Under the pieces are notes generated by a model that was not told where the DNA came from, ran no database searches, and worked only from the letters and a program-made list of their open reading frames with translations. From contig VXBM01000683.1 of NCBI GenBank assembly GCA_013400155.1, forward strand, positions 1 through 64,000: 64,000 nt of DNA. The letters run 5' to 3'. The stretch's first letter is position 1. Every line of letters begins with the position of its first letter. Positions 37,081 through 49,870 of the stretch are shown here, piece by piece. The translations under genes were made by a program, and so were the position numbers. Source of the DNA: Helopsaltes ochotensis. Lineage: Eukaryota; Chordata; Aves; Passeriformes; Locustellidae.

Positions 37081-37700
37081 CCTACTGAGTATCCAGTTTC
37101 CCAGGTATGCCCAAAGACCAAGTGAGAAAGCAGTGCTGCCAAAGGTGGAAGGGCCTCTGGAGAGAGCCTTGCAGACGGGTCATTACCCGTTTCGGAAGCC
37201 GCAGACAGAGCAGGCCAGGAGAGAGAAGCCGAGAGAGGTAGAGGCAGCGCAGGGGGCTCAGCCCTATGGCTGGTCCGGGGCTGCGGTGGGCTCCGCTCCT
37301 CTCCTCCGGAATGCCTCCACCGCCCCGGGACGCGCTTTGATCAGGGGGCTCAGTAAAGCTCCATTCCAGCTCCCGTTCCAGGGATGGGGCAATGCCAACA
37401 GCCTCTTCCAACCTCTTCTGCACCCGTGCCCCCGCCTGCCCCGCAGCGAGGAGGTGCTGATCCCTGAGGACACGACTCCCGGGAAGGAGAGTACGAGCTC
37501 TCCCAAGCACCCGCCCCTTCCCTCCCCAGGCCGAAGGCCGGCTCGCCCCGGCAGCGCTGCCCTCAGCGCCCCGAGCCCCCGCTCACCTTGAGCCGCCCCG
37601 AGCGCCCCAGAGAACGCCCGCTCCCACGGCCTCGCGCGCATGCGCGCGGACCTTAAACAGGGAAAGGCCGTGGGGCCATCCTAAAAGCGGCGATGCCCCG
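37080..37700 (-). promoter_or_regulatory. PTGR2: CpG-island promoter of PTGR2
   Basis: A strongly GC/CpG-rich block upstream of PTGR2. On the minus strand a strong donor, AAG|GTGAGC, ends a likely non-coding first exon at 37587. Upstream of it is a 16-bp perfect palindrome at 37633-37648 containing GCGCATGCGC (37636-37645), the consensus binding core of NRF-1. The transcription start is probably within about 37600-37690. Linkage to PTGR2 rests on strand, distance and the lack of another gene between, so it is inferred. Confidence 0.7.
37587..37690 (-). other. PTGR2: Probable PTGR2 non-coding exon 1
   Basis: The 3' end is set by the donor AAG|GTGAGC on the minus strand (donor GT at 37586-37585). 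The 5' end is unknown. It would splice across a ~4.9-kb intron to the acceptor at 32633. No ATG-initiated frame joins in phase, consistent with an untranslated exon. Confidence 0.55.
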
Positions 37701-37752
37701 AGGCCGGCAGCGGTGCGTGAGGGGCTGCGGCGGAATATCCCCCGAATCGCGT

Positions 37753-38520
37753 AATCACACAGGATCATTAAGGCTGGAAAGAGCCTCCAAGAGCATCGAG
37801 ACCAACCTCTCAATGAACACCACGTTGTCTACTAGACAGGGCATTAAGTGCCTCATATGGGTCCTTCCGGGGAATGGCAAGTCCACCCTTTCTCAGGGCA
37901 GCCGGATTTCAGTTAATGCTTAATAAACCATTCAGTGAAGAAATTCTTCATAACGTCCAACCTGAACCTCCTCTGGCACAGCTTGAGGCCATCTCCTCTT
38001 GTCCTGTCGCTGGCTGCGTGGGAGAAGAGACCAACCTCAGAAGAAGGTGGCTCAACCTCCTTCCAAGCCATTGCAGAGAGCTATGATATTCTCCCCGCCA
38101 AGTCCTCTTTTCTCCAGGATAAACTCCCCCATCTACTCATCACACTTATGTTCCAGACCCTTCACCACCTCCACTGCCCTTCTCTGGATCTGCTCCAGCA
38201 CCTCAATGTCTTTTTTGTTATGACGAGCCCAAAACTGGGCGCAGGACTCAAGGTGCGATCTTGCCAGTGCCGAGTGCAGAGGGACAATCCCTGCCCTGGT
38301 CCTGCTGGCCACGCTATTGCTGACACAGGCCAGGATGCCACTGGCCTCCCTGGCCACCTGGGCACGTGCTGGCCGATGTTCCTTCCACTCTCAACCAGCA
38401 TCCCTGGGTCCTTTTCCCTCCAGGCAGCTTTCCAGTCACTCTTCCCCAGGCCTGCAGTGCAGCATGGAGTTGCTGTAATCCAAGTGCAGGATTTGGCACT
38501 TGGCCTTATTAAACTGAGGT
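37753..38520 (-). mobile_element. CR1 LINE fragment (antisense) beside the PTGR2 promoter
   Basis: On the + strand it begins GGATCATTAAGGCTGGAAAG, the reverse complement of the CR1 3' end. It runs through GAGCCCAAAACTGGGCGCAG and GGATTTGGCACTTGGCC, all standard reversed CR1 text. It is about 770 bp, 5'-truncated, with its 3' end about 50 bp from the CpG island. Antisense frames inside it show decayed reverse-transcriptase-type sequence only. Confidence 0.88.
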
Positions 38521-39669
38521 ACTGGGAGAAGGCATTTACAGTTTATGAGGGCATGGTTTCTTTGTGTAACACTAGGAGATGATTGCTCCACACATGTTCC
38601 AGTGGATGAGATTTTGTTCATTGCTGCGATATAGGGTTGTTTGATAGCTATTCCCAAAATTCCAGTAAAGTTGCTGTTGTGTGCAACATAACGTATTTAC
38701 TATATATGTGCTATTTCTATGCTTGAATACAGATGAAGATGTTTCTTTCCTTAAAAAACATGTAGCAAGACCCAGAGCTTTCCTGGGATGAGGCTTAGGT
38801 CCTGGTACTGCCTGACATGATTACTCTGTGTACTCGCCCTGTGTTGTAGTGATTCACTGCGCTGTAAGGACAAACAGGTCTGTGCAGTGGCCACTGAGTT
38901 GGTGGCAATTACTGTGGAGCCTGAAGTGACTGCTGCAGCCTGGAAAAACTCTTCCAGACTAATGATTCTGATGACTTTGTACTCTGCTTCTCACATAAAG
39001 GCAGGCAAAGCCTTTCTGTTGTAGCTTGACCCATTGCACTGTAATATAGGTTTAAGTGAATTGTTTATATGTGTTCCATGATAATATTCAAAACTTTGCA
39101 TTTCACATTAATTGAAGTAACATCATTGGAACTGGAATGGTCCAGGGGGACCATTAAGGACCATAAGGGGGGGAAATTAAGTATGATAATAAGGGGATTT
39201 ATACTTCCATACTTTTTTTCCCCAACTTATATCATCTGATCTCATGACAGGTGCACTGATTGCAGGTGTAATGCACTGAAAGCAAGCAGTCAGGGTTGAA
39301 ATCATCTTCAGCGTTTCAAATAGGCACATCTTGTGAGTAGGAGGCCTGCGTTCAAAAGAATGAGCACTGACTTGCCTCCTACTTGTGCAAGAAAAGAGCA
39401 GCACAATTACAAAAGAAATTCCTTCAGAAAACAGTGCCAAGGGTCACTACATGAGCAAATATGTAATGTATTACTACTGGACAGCTTCCTGTTCATTTAG
39501 AAGTTGTGCATGTCAATGACAAGTAATAATTGAAAAGAAAGTGGAGAAAAACAAAAGGTATGTTGTATATTGGCACATGTACATATATTTTTACACCTCT
39601 ATTATATAATTTAATGCCAATACAACTTCTGGTATTTGATAAAAGTATGAAAAATACCCCCAAGACCCT

Positions 39670-40272
39670 TGTTATAAATGAAACGCCCATTATTTTATAA
39701 AAGGATTTACTGGGAAATCGAAATATAAAAATCCAAGAAAAGCCGCAAGCAAAATCAGTTCCGAGCCCGGGGTGGGAGGTGGGTGAACCACAGACTCAGC
39801 CTCTATCACACCGAGTCCCCCACAGTTCAGGAGTGCAGTTCTTTCGTTTTAATACAGTTCTTCATCTGGACAGCGAGTCTCGTTTCGTATCTCTTTGTCT
39901 TGTCCGGTTTCTTTGCATATTCATGTAGTTTGTTTTCTCTGCTACCAGTCCGTTAAACAGTTTTCTGGGAAGAGGTAAATGCTTGATTCGATTTACTGGA
40001 ATCAGGTATTCCTCCACGACTCAGATCAGATGCATATCAGGTGTCGATCACTGGGTCGTTGGCTGGCTTATCTTCATAGAAGGTCTATTCTGTTTTCAGT
40101 GCCTCCCTCCATTTGAACGCAAATGACCCTCTTCCCCGGGGAAAGGGGTGACATAGCTTCTGCTGTCTCAGCTGCGAGTGATTTTACCATTTTATTTCAA
40201 TAAAAACACAACTTCCAATAACACACCAACTAGTCAAAATAAAACACGAATTATTCCATAACATACATTACA
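39670..40272. mobile_element. Solo LTR, 603 bp, TG...CA with 4-bp target duplication
   Basis: The element starts TGTTATAAATG and ends CATACATTACA (imperfect inverted ends, 8 of 11 paired). It is flanked by CCCT on both sides (39666-39669 and 40273-40276). The interior is more GC/CpG-rich than its surroundings, with an AATAAA near the right end (about 40199) and a TATAAAA near the left. No internal retroviral genes remain. Orientation is not decided. A neighbouring A and TG also match, so the duplication could be scored as 4-7 bp. Confidence 0.6.
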
Positions 40273-40430
40273 CCCTTGAGCCAAACACAAAAAATAGTAT
40301 TTCAAAGTCTCTGTACAACCCCATTTTCTCTTGGTTGGCATAGGGTAGCTCTGTTTCCTCTACAAACAAGGTGATCCTGGAGATAGTTACAGCAATCATC
40401 TGTGGTTTGCTGTTTAACCTTTATGGTCAT

Positions 40431-40431
<1 letters not shown>

Positions 40432-40462
<31 letters not shown>
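40432..40462. repeat. (CA)n microsatellite
   Basis: About 15 uninterrupted CA units followed by a C-rich stretch (CCCCACCGCCCCC). Confidence 0.95.
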
Positions 40463-40464
<2 letters not shown>

Positions 40465-41827
40465 CACCGCCCCCTTGCCTCTTTTGTTAGGTACTTGTTA
40501 AGTGAAGCTATTGTAAAATAAATTTAGGTGTGAAATGAAAGTAGCTATTCTGCACTGACTTGGCTTGTGGATACTTTTTCTACTCTAAAAATGCTTTTTT
40601 GGGCTTTAGCTTGATTCACCTCGGACTGAACTAAATCACACAAAGTCACCCCATGTGTGAAATAAAAACATCTATGCAAGCAGGCCATTGTGGAATAGTT
40701 GTTACAGAACAGATATTAAGGACTGCTATCATATATAAACAAGTTTAAATGAACATTGATGTGATAATTTTAAAGTCAGTCAGAGATGAAATGGAGGATG
40801 TGTTTGAGCTGGAAGATGGTTGTGGTCATAGACAACAAATCACTGGCTGCCTTCTCAAATAGGGAGTGTCATTCAGAGGAGCCTTACCTCACTGAACATA
40901 TCCTCAAGGTATCCTCTGACCAACTTCAGGCAAATTTGAGAAAGGAAAAACATTTCTTAACCACATGGTGGGATAAAAATTTCCCATTTGATCATTTTAG
41001 AACAAAGAGGGAGGGAAAAGAGGCTCATGGAAAAAAGTCATTAGCTCCCAAAATCATGTGTAAGCTTGGACAAAGTATAAAATTGAAACAGCTGTCTTGT
41101 TAAGAGCAGTTAAAATCATATTCCGTGAAGGCAAAACTAATAGTTTAAATAGAACTCAAAAATCAAAGTCTGGAGGCTTTCTTTTTTTCTCTCCTTCTTT
41201 AGGATTAGCTGACTATCTGACTTCAAACCACCTTTTTGTTCATGTTTTCCTGGTCTTAATACAGAAGCAACAAACTTACATGTTCTGTCTACCCTGTAAG
41301 GCTTAGATATTTTTAAAGTACAAAGTAATCTAAATTCCAGGATTTTCTGGGTTCATGGGTCATATTTATGAGTGTATGCCATAATAATTCTCCTTTTACA
41401 CATTGCCACGTTTATGGCTAGCTCATTCTTGGCAGATATGTGCCTCTTCTTTATTATTTTTAATTAATGTCACTATAATAAGTAATCTTTAAATCTCTCT
41501 AGATGAATAATGCAGATGTTGCTTATGTAACTGAAGTGCAGGTGTATTTTGGCTGTAAAAATTCCCTGGGGTATGCATGAGCTCAAAGTGGCAGCAGATT
41601 CTTTAGCCTCTGTGTGTAGGGAGCAAAGTGGTCTATGAGGTCTCTCAAGAAACATCCTTCATGGAATCTGTGAAGAGAAATGCTCAATTAGATTACTCAA
41701 ATCCATTTAAATCTTTATTTTTCATGAAATATACCTCTTATATGATAAGAAAGTAAGGTGTCATCTTCTGCTGTGAGGAAGCCTTTTTCTAAGGGTAAAG
41801 GAAGTTAGAGAAACACTTTTAGTCTAT

Positions 41828-42355
41828 TGTCCTGGGGTGACAATACCTTGTATCCCAATCGTGCTCTCCCTGTTCCAGAGAGGTTTTATTTTGTCTGAGG
41901 GCCGGGTCCCTCCCCCGGCTATCGCCGGGGATTTGCTGGCTGCTGCGGGTTTTTTTGGGCTTTTGGCTTTTGGCTTTGGCTNNNNNNNNNNNNNNNNNNN
42001 NNNNNNNNNNNNNNNNNNNNNNNNNNNNNNNNNNNNNNNNNNNNNNNNNNNNNNNNNNNNNNNNNNNNNNNNNNNNNNNNNNNNNNNNNNNNNNNNNNNN
42101 NNNNNNNNNNNNNNNNNNNNNNNNNNNNNNNNNNNNNNNNNNNNNNNNNNNNNNNNNNNNNNNNNNNNNNNNNNNNNNNNNNNNNNNNNNNNNNNNGTTT
42201 GTTTACTAATAAACAAGTTTTTTCCACTTTTCCCCCCGAGGAAATTCTTCCCGAACCCGGTGGTGGTGGGGGGGGGGAGGAGGAGTTGTGGGGGTTGGGT
42301 TTTTTTTAAGAGCCTCCTTAGGAGATTCTCCCTTAATTTGTCCTAAACCAGGACA
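41828..42355 (-). mobile_element. Solo LTR with TCTAT target-site duplication, interrupted by an assembly gap
   Basis: Perfect inverted ends TGTCCTGG (41828-41835) and CCAGGACA (42348-42355) are bounded by an exact 5-bp direct repeat TCTAT (41823-41827 and 42356-42360), a textbook retroviral insertion. Read on the minus strand it begins TGTCCTGGTTTAGGACA, and near its far end has AAAATAAAAC followed by GTCACCCCAGGACA, so I place it on the minus strand. A run of 215 N (41982-42196) hides the middle, and the true size may differ. There are no internal genes. The ends resemble LTRs I associate with songbird endogenous retroviruses. Confidence 0.88.
41982..42196. other. Assembly gap (215 N)
   Basis: Unresolved bases inside the solo LTR, flanked by a T/G-homopolymer-rich stretch. 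Smaller gaps occur at 15836, 26345-26354 and 63132-63161. Confidence 1.
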
Positions 42356-42360
42356 TCTAT

Positions 42361-45300
42361 TCTTCAGAGAAGTGAGGTATCTTGAGAAAAGGCGTGTTTC
42401 TCCACTGATAAAGAGGCCTTGTGGAAGAGCTTGGTGAACCATGTGTTCTTGGGTAACGAAACCAGTTCGCTTATCCTACGAATTCTAAAGCACTGTTTCA
42501 GGCTGCACTAAGAAAAATTATTGCTAAGTCATCTCTAGTAGATCTGCTGTTTCTGGTTTTCTAAACTATTAGGTTACTTCAGTTAAATTTCTTGCCCTTG
42601 TTGCTAAGCCAGGAGACCAGACAATGAGAAACCTCCCCTGTTCACTTGATGCAATGTCAGCATGAAGTGCTATTGAGTGTAATTTGAGCTAATCCTTGTA
42701 TGTTTGCATGAAATAACTTAGGAGTTTGCAGGTGATTTGTTCTGGCAGCAAAGCTGTGGATGCAGTAACTTCAGGAGAGGACAGTAACACCTTAGGTCAT
42801 TACAGCTGTCGGCAGTGACTCTTTGAATCAGTGTAAGTGATGAAATATACCAATAGAAAAAATTTGCTTGAGACAGCTGCTGAGGTTGAACTGAGCTATT
42901 CAGCTGACTGTATGTCAGAGTGACAATCTGTGTTTGGAGCCAATTTAAAGGTGATTTGTCACCAGCTCAAATCCCTGTTGGCTGAAGATTTAGAAAGGGT
43001 AGACAGCTGGGGAGACCAAATTTTCATCCAACTCAAGTTATGCCATCCACTTCTGAGTTGATTCTGCTTTTGCAATTTTTATTCATGCAGGTCCTCTTTT
43101 GTAAAAAGAAATGAACCCCACAATGTATCACTTATGGACTGAGCGTTATCTTGAGGCAGGGATATTTGCAGGTGACACTACAATGTCATAAGAGACTAAT
43201 GCCTTCTGATGCTAATTGCTGCCTAATCACAAAGTGGACTTCATCTGTACAAGTAAGTATACAGATAAGAAAGAATTGCTGCTTTTAATGGTAACTTGGC
43301 TTTCTGGTGTTTCATGCTCGGGAATGTCTCATCTCATCTTTTTTTGCCATTGTTTCAAAACCTTCATCTGGGTTCTGACAGGCCAAAGAGCATAGGTAGG
43401 ATTTGGTTTTGCTCTGTCATGAACAGTTTTTGTGATGGTAAGGAAGCTTTGCTCTATAAACATACTTTGCTAGTCAAAACTGCTGATTTTGATATAGGTT
43501 TACACAGAAGACTATGTGTAGGACACATCTTGAAGAATTGCATTCATTTTAACGTAAAAAATCTTCTTTTGTAGATAAAGAAAAATATAATATGACAATA
43601 ACATACCTTGATATGTGATTTCTGTAAGGAAAACGCAGACTCAAAAGTATTTCCCATAAATGTTTGTCCTGATCTTTAACCATTTGGTATTTTATAAAAC
43701 CTTCTAATACCCTAAAAAGTGAGCACAATATGTTATCACTTTAATCTGATACTGATTATGACTGTTTGATCATCATAAACTTTTAATCACGATTTTGGTT
43801 CCTTATCTGTCTGTGCCTTTTCTTCATCCTTAAGGGAAGAAACAGAATACTGAAGTGCTTGCTGCAGAGAATGATCTTTCTGTTGTCTTTATTTTGTTAG
43901 TGACAGTTTCTTAAATCCATTTTGATGTAACTACTTATTTAATTTTTATAAATGGCCTGAGCATTATGTAGATGAAAGCGAACTTGTTGCTGTGCAGTAT
44001 CATGTTAGGATCACATCTTTAATTTTTTACTGCAGCACACTTGGGGAAATTAAGAACTTCTGTTTTAGAACCACACTGCTAGATAAGCATCCTACATCTG
44101 TGTAGGAAGTTTCTTTCTTCATTGCCTTGTGTACCATTTCCATTTAATGTCAGTTGCACATTAAAAAAAAAAAAAGTTCTACTAGTACTCTTTCTGAAAT
44201 CTGCAGCCAGTGAAGTATTAATATAAGTAGAGTTTTTCTGTCATACTCTAAGATTCAGATATGTCTGTTTCAAAACAAAAAGACCTTGAGTTTTCCCAAT
44301 GGAATATAAAGCATCACCACTGAAAAGTCAAAAACAAAATGTTGTTGTTATGGCCTGTGGTTGTTGTATATGCTTTGTAGTGCAAAATCGTAATTCAAAA
44401 CAGGAAAGATCAAAGGGTTTTTAAATTAAGAATACTGACAACCTTGAAAGTATTTCTTCTTACTACTGGCTTTTCCAGTTTGTCTAAAATGTCCTGCCAG
44501 ATTTGAAAAAAGTTATTAAATGCAAGTTATCCCTTATTTTTATTTGTTTCACAACCTATGTGCATGGAAATTTGCAACATTTAGTGAAAAGAAAACAAAA
44601 TTTGTCATTTAGAAAGAACTGAGTTTGTTATAAACAAAGCTGCATTATGTGATATTCCACAATACTAGACTATCCTGAAAAATGTGGTGAAGGAAGAAAT
44701 GTGATCACAATAGCTCAAATGATTTATTCAGAACACAGAATGATCCTTGTACAATCAAACTGGAACCGTGCTAAGATATGTTTCTTTAGTTTCAAATTCC
44801 TGGCAGCAAATGGTTGAGACAAGTGTTTCTGTCTGAATCAAGGACAGAAAACATAAAAGCAACATTTGTTGAAAATGCCTCTGATTGCTGCATCAGAACA
44901 AGAGGCAGCAGTGGGTAACAGACTGTGCTGCATAGTGAAATCCTAATATTAACAGAATACTTAATAGTATTTCTATTCTTTTTCATAACTGAAATGCAAA
45001 TGATTTCGAAAACTGCTCTGTATTTTTAATTAATGCACCCTAATGCTAGAATAACTAATGTTAATGGCTTCTAGAAGCACAAAAAGAAATGGGTCTTCTA
45101 GAAGCAGAAAAAAATTGTTCATATGAAGGATGTGCATAGGGCTGTGGGAAGTCATACTTAGCATATGTAGTGTAGCTTCCTTGTAAGACTCCTAGGTATG
45201 CTAATCCTTGATCGAATAGAATTGAAAAATCCATGTTGGGGATCTCAATCTAACTGTGAAAAACCACATTTGGGATGTAAAGATGAAAGCTGATGAAAGG

Positions 45301-48300
45301 AGAATAAATGTAGGTGTAAACAAGGAGAAAAATTAATGCGGAGGAAGCTGCTTCTGAAGGAACTTTTCTTGCACTACATCATGTTTCTGCAGTGCTATTT
45401 CTGAGAAGCAAGTACTGGTTTGTCAAAGAGGACTATTTGATTTGCAAAGTCTCAAGATAACCAAAGGCATATTTTTGGAGCTTTGTGTAGGGCTTGTTTC
45501 AGAGCTGCTGGATATTAGTAGAAATCTTCTCATCCATTCAGTATGCAAACATTCTGGAAATATACAGCATTTGGTTGTTATCAGTCAATTATTAATGACT
45601 ATGATATCAGTAAATCAGCTGTTGTATTCTGCTGGCCTAGGAATGAGCATTTGCAGAGACATTCAGCTGTTTCCTCTCAGGAAAAGAAGAGGGATCAGTA
45701 AGCACAACTGGCCTGGACAGGATTAATAGTGCCAGTTACTGTATTCTAGGAGACTGTACTTGCCCTTTATTATGGGTGATAAAGTATTTTATTGAACATG
45801 TGAAACTTAGACAGCAACTGTTCTCCCTCTGCTAAACAGCTGCAGAATAACAGTGAGGGTTGTCTTTCAGAGAGTGATCAACAACTGGTAGCTGGAAGGG
45901 CTGAGGCAGCTCAGTAAACCTGGCTTCAGACTCTAACTGCACTCTCTGTCTTACCCAGAATAGCAGGTAGGCAGTAAAGAGGCTTTCTGCCATTTCTGAA
46001 TGACGGTCTCTCAAGGCATTTTGGAGATATCATTTCTACATTCATTGAGGAAATGAGAGCCTGTTTGGATGCCTTTCTGGTTTTTGTGCAGCTTTCTGTG
46101 GTGTGCTATGCAAGATAGTACTAGCAGTACACACCTCTAGATCAATTGATTGGTACTGGCTTTGCAAACACTGCAAGTCACATTAATTTTAAATATAATC
46201 ATGAATGCTAATTGACAGGAATAAATAAGCTATATCTTAGTTCTGGCAAAAATATTCAGTGTTTTAATTATAGCAATACATGACTGGCTGGAGACACTAT
46301 GTCTACACATCAAGGAGCTTGTGATAGGTGAACTTGTTCAAGGGAACTTGTGAAATTATTTCTACAAATAGTCTTTTCTCACTACAATTTGGAGGCTGAA
46401 ATGACCTGACAGAATTTTGTTTGTATGTCAGAGAAATGAAGTCTGGATGCAGTTCTCTGGAACAAACTGGGAAAATTGGAGCTGAGGGTCTGCTGGTGAT
46501 ATTTGAATGACAGGCTGATGAATCTAAGACTGAAGTGCAAGCAGAAGAGAGCTATAATTTTTAATAACAATACTCTACAAATATGTTTCAAAAATATGTT
46601 CCTGTTTAACTCCATTACCGAATTTTTTCTGTCCACATCAATTTCTGTGTGTTTCCTGCACAGTAAAGCTCCACTCTGCAATTAGAAAATAATCTTTCAG
46701 AATTAATTGAGACAGTGTTTTGTTGTTATGAAGTTCTCTTTGTTGTCTTCTGTGTTGCTTTGAACTTCTAACATCTTCTCTCTTCAGCCAATATACATCT
46801 TTCAAGAGCTTCCACTAATCTTTCACCGAAAGGAAAAACACACTAAACATCCAACTGTTGTAGTCACCTGAACTGAACAGCAGTAATATTTGTTTTCTTA
46901 GTGGTACAGATGTCAAGAATGATGACCCTATAACCTGGTATCTTTTCTTTCTGTTCATAGTTTCAAGATAAGAGGAGGTTTGGGGGTTGTCTGTGTGGTT
47001 GGCGGGTTTTTGTGGGTTTTTGGGAAGGGTTGTTTTGTTTTTTTTCTTAGCTGGGCTGGTTTTTTCCCCCTGCAGTTTTTGGATGCAAATGAACCACTGA
47101 TATTTCCTGAACCACTTCCCATTCTTCAGAAACTCTAGAAGTTTTCTCCATCTTTTCTGTGATGCACATTGATATGTGAAGCCCAATGTCATGATTCTAT
47201 GGTGATAGTGGACAGTGAATTTGCTTCTCCCTTCCTTGAGCATGGTGGATTTCTGCTGTTTCTTGTTAGTAGCACAACAAAGACAACATATTCAGAACAA
47301 CATTTTCTTGTGGGGAAGAGATTCTGCTGAGAACAAGATAGTGATTGGTTTTTTTATTGCTTGAGGGAGTAGTGATATTGGAGGATGCCTCTCTCATACA
47401 TATGAGGAAAGAGTAAAGAAACCAACTTACAAGTACATATAAACAGGCACTATGGTAAATCCAGCAGAGACAGAATACTTGAGGTTGGTATTTTAATACT
47501 TTCTCCATGGCTGCCTTCATGGATCATGTATATTCCTGGTTCTTCTACTGTAGATCTTGGTTACATTAGCCTCCTCCAGGTAATATCCTTTGCTTCCTCA
47601 GTCCATTGTGGCTTCAAGGAGCTGGAGAAATCTCTGCAGGAGCAGGGGTGGGGGGAGATGAGGGAGGAGCATGCAATTGCAAGGGAGGAAAGATCCTCTC
47701 TAGGGTATAGGAGGGGAGGACTTTGAGAGTACTTGCAAAATGTCTGAGATGCATTGATAAAAAACTTCATTGCTTCCTGTTGGAATTGCTGCATTTTCTT
47801 CAGGCTGGCAGTCCAGTGGCAGCCACGAGGATATGTGTTTCTGTTGACTAACAGAAAACATAAATAATGCTCAAATGCTCAGTGGACCGTATACAAAATA
47901 TAACTGCATCCATATTTGGGAAGCAAGGCATCCCTGCCTTGGAATACTACATTCTAGGTAGGGCTGTTGCTATGGAATTGTGTTTTATGCCCTGTGTAGA
48001 AATGGAAAAAAATTGTTGTAGATTTTTGATGTAGATACGAGTACAAGCCTTTTAAGGTTCCCATTGTCAAGAAAAACACCCTGTACATTTTCTATTAAAA
48101 AAGGGTAAGGGGAGGAAAAAAGAACAAACTCCATAATGAGACTTGTACTAATAAACATAAAGAGAGTAACTGAATTAATTTTCCTTATAATGGAATATGC
48201 TATGTACTTTATGCAAAAAATAAGGAGTATTCAGAGATCACAGAGATAAAAAGACCAACTGGTTGCCATAGGTCACAACTTGGTATTAGAAGGAATCACG

Positions 48301-49380
48301 GAGGACTGCCAAAATACTACTGGAGTCCAGGCATGGAAATCAGTATGATGCCACTTGTGGATCTGAGAAGAATAAAAACTGCACAGCAATTTACCAAAAA
48401 TGCTACAGTGTAATGGTGATGACAGGAGAAGCTGCAGCCTGGCTTGCACCAATGCAAACTGCCAGCACAGGTAAGCACGGAGTGACAGAAAAGAAGGATT
48501 AAGGAGTAGAGGGACAGATAAGGTCATCAAGGTGCATAATTATGTGGTTGCAAATACAGATTATCCTCTGTATTTAGTACCTGCCTGTCACATATGCCTT
48601 ATTTATACATGTTGGTGTCTCCCACTGTGGTTTATGTTCCCTTGCTATTCTATAATTTATTTATGTGATGGAATAGGGATGCATCCTCATGAGAGAGCAC
48701 CATGGGCTACCAGTGGAACCTGGTGTGAGCAAATGCTCACTTTTTAATTCCCCTGCTGACCCTAGATGTATGCAGCATATGTTTCAATTTAGTTGCAATG
48801 GTATTGAGGCACTAAAACCTGCTTGGGCTGAAAGTTCCGTGAATGATTGTGTCAAATGATGTGAAATGGACTTTGAGATTGCTACTTGTAATATATCAGC
48901 TAGTGTAGCTCAGAAGTTCCTAGTTCATCCATAAGAGATGACTTAAAGGATGCTCTTCTATATATGCACATACATACATACATTTTGCACATATAAATAA
49001 TACATAACACAATTATTTCAGAGTCCTGCAAATATTTATACACAATGCACCATTAATTATGACTAGTTTCTTGATGTCAATGGGGTAAATCTTATTTTTA
49101 TAATTTTAAATAGCCTATAGATTAAATTAATTAACTTCTGCATGCTTCAATAAGAAATTTGGTCTACTCAGAGTATTAAAGGAACAGCCTAGATAATTGT
49201 CTGTAATACTAATTCCTAGTAAATAACATTCATGTCATACAAAGACAGAAAAATATCACAGCTTATTGTTTCAAATTCCAGGCTTTATTTCTGTTATTAC
49301 GCTAAATTCAACCAAGCTGTGAGTATTACTTTGCAGTACATGCTGTCAGTATGTCTTTTCTTGTTCATTTGTTGTTGTTA
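42361..49380. other. Gene desert
   Basis: About 7 kb of AT-rich sequence with only short frames lacking splice context or similarity. No CR1, LTR, RNA gene or conserved coding block was recognised. Confidence 0.45.
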
Positions 49381-49389
49381 GTTGTCTGA

Positions 49390-49870
49390 GTGCTCATAGG
49401 GGGTTTCTCTTCCTGGGCTCAAAGCCAGCTTAAAGAAAGCACAGCTGGTTATTTTGGGGAAGGAAAGACAGAAGAAGCTTTAGTGGGAGTCACTGCCATA
49501 ACAAGCCTCATGGGGGGCTTCTGCCACATTTTCTTGGGAGCTGCTTTGAGCGGAGGCTCTTGCATGTGGCCGTGCCTGAGCTACATTGCAGCTGCACTGC
49601 AATCATGCCTATGCCTGGCACTTGATTTTGGCCCCAAACCATGAACTTTTCTACCCCCTTAACTTCAGCCGGACCTCATCCCATGGGGGTGCCTGATGTC
49701 GAGGGTTTTGGACTGCCCCCTGGCCTGCCCTCCTTGCTCACTGAGTGTAGTGGGGACCAGCCCCAGCTGGAAAAGGCCCTGCCCTGCCAGCTTTAGGAAT
49801 CTCCTGGGCTCCTGGCCCTTGGGGAGCAGCCCCTTCGTGCTCCCTGAGAGTCATCTACTCAAGCCTTAAT
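49390..49870. other. GC-rich patch in the desert, unidentified
   Basis: Nearly 500 bp of GC-rich sequence sits in AT-rich surroundings. It has an 84-codon frame (49390-49644), then a CC/GG-rich stretch with CTGCCCTGCC-type text. There is no recognised family, no clear terminal repeats and no good splice sites. A decayed mobile element is the likeliest explanation. Confidence 0.3.

Noticed and set aside
37133..37641. Long open frames on both strands in the PTGR2 island
   Set aside because: Proline/arginine/glycine-rich composition typical of GC-rich DNA with few stops; both strands open at once, no family recognised.
37935..38582. 215-codon + strand open frame
   Set aside because: It lies across the antisense CR1 copy; it is the reverse strand of a LINE.
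40786..41103. 105-codon + strand open frame
   Set aside because: No recognised domain, splice context or promoter; consistent with chance.
49390..49644. 84-codon frame as a small gene
   Set aside because: No similarity, no promoter or poly(A) context; kept only as an unexplained GC-rich block.
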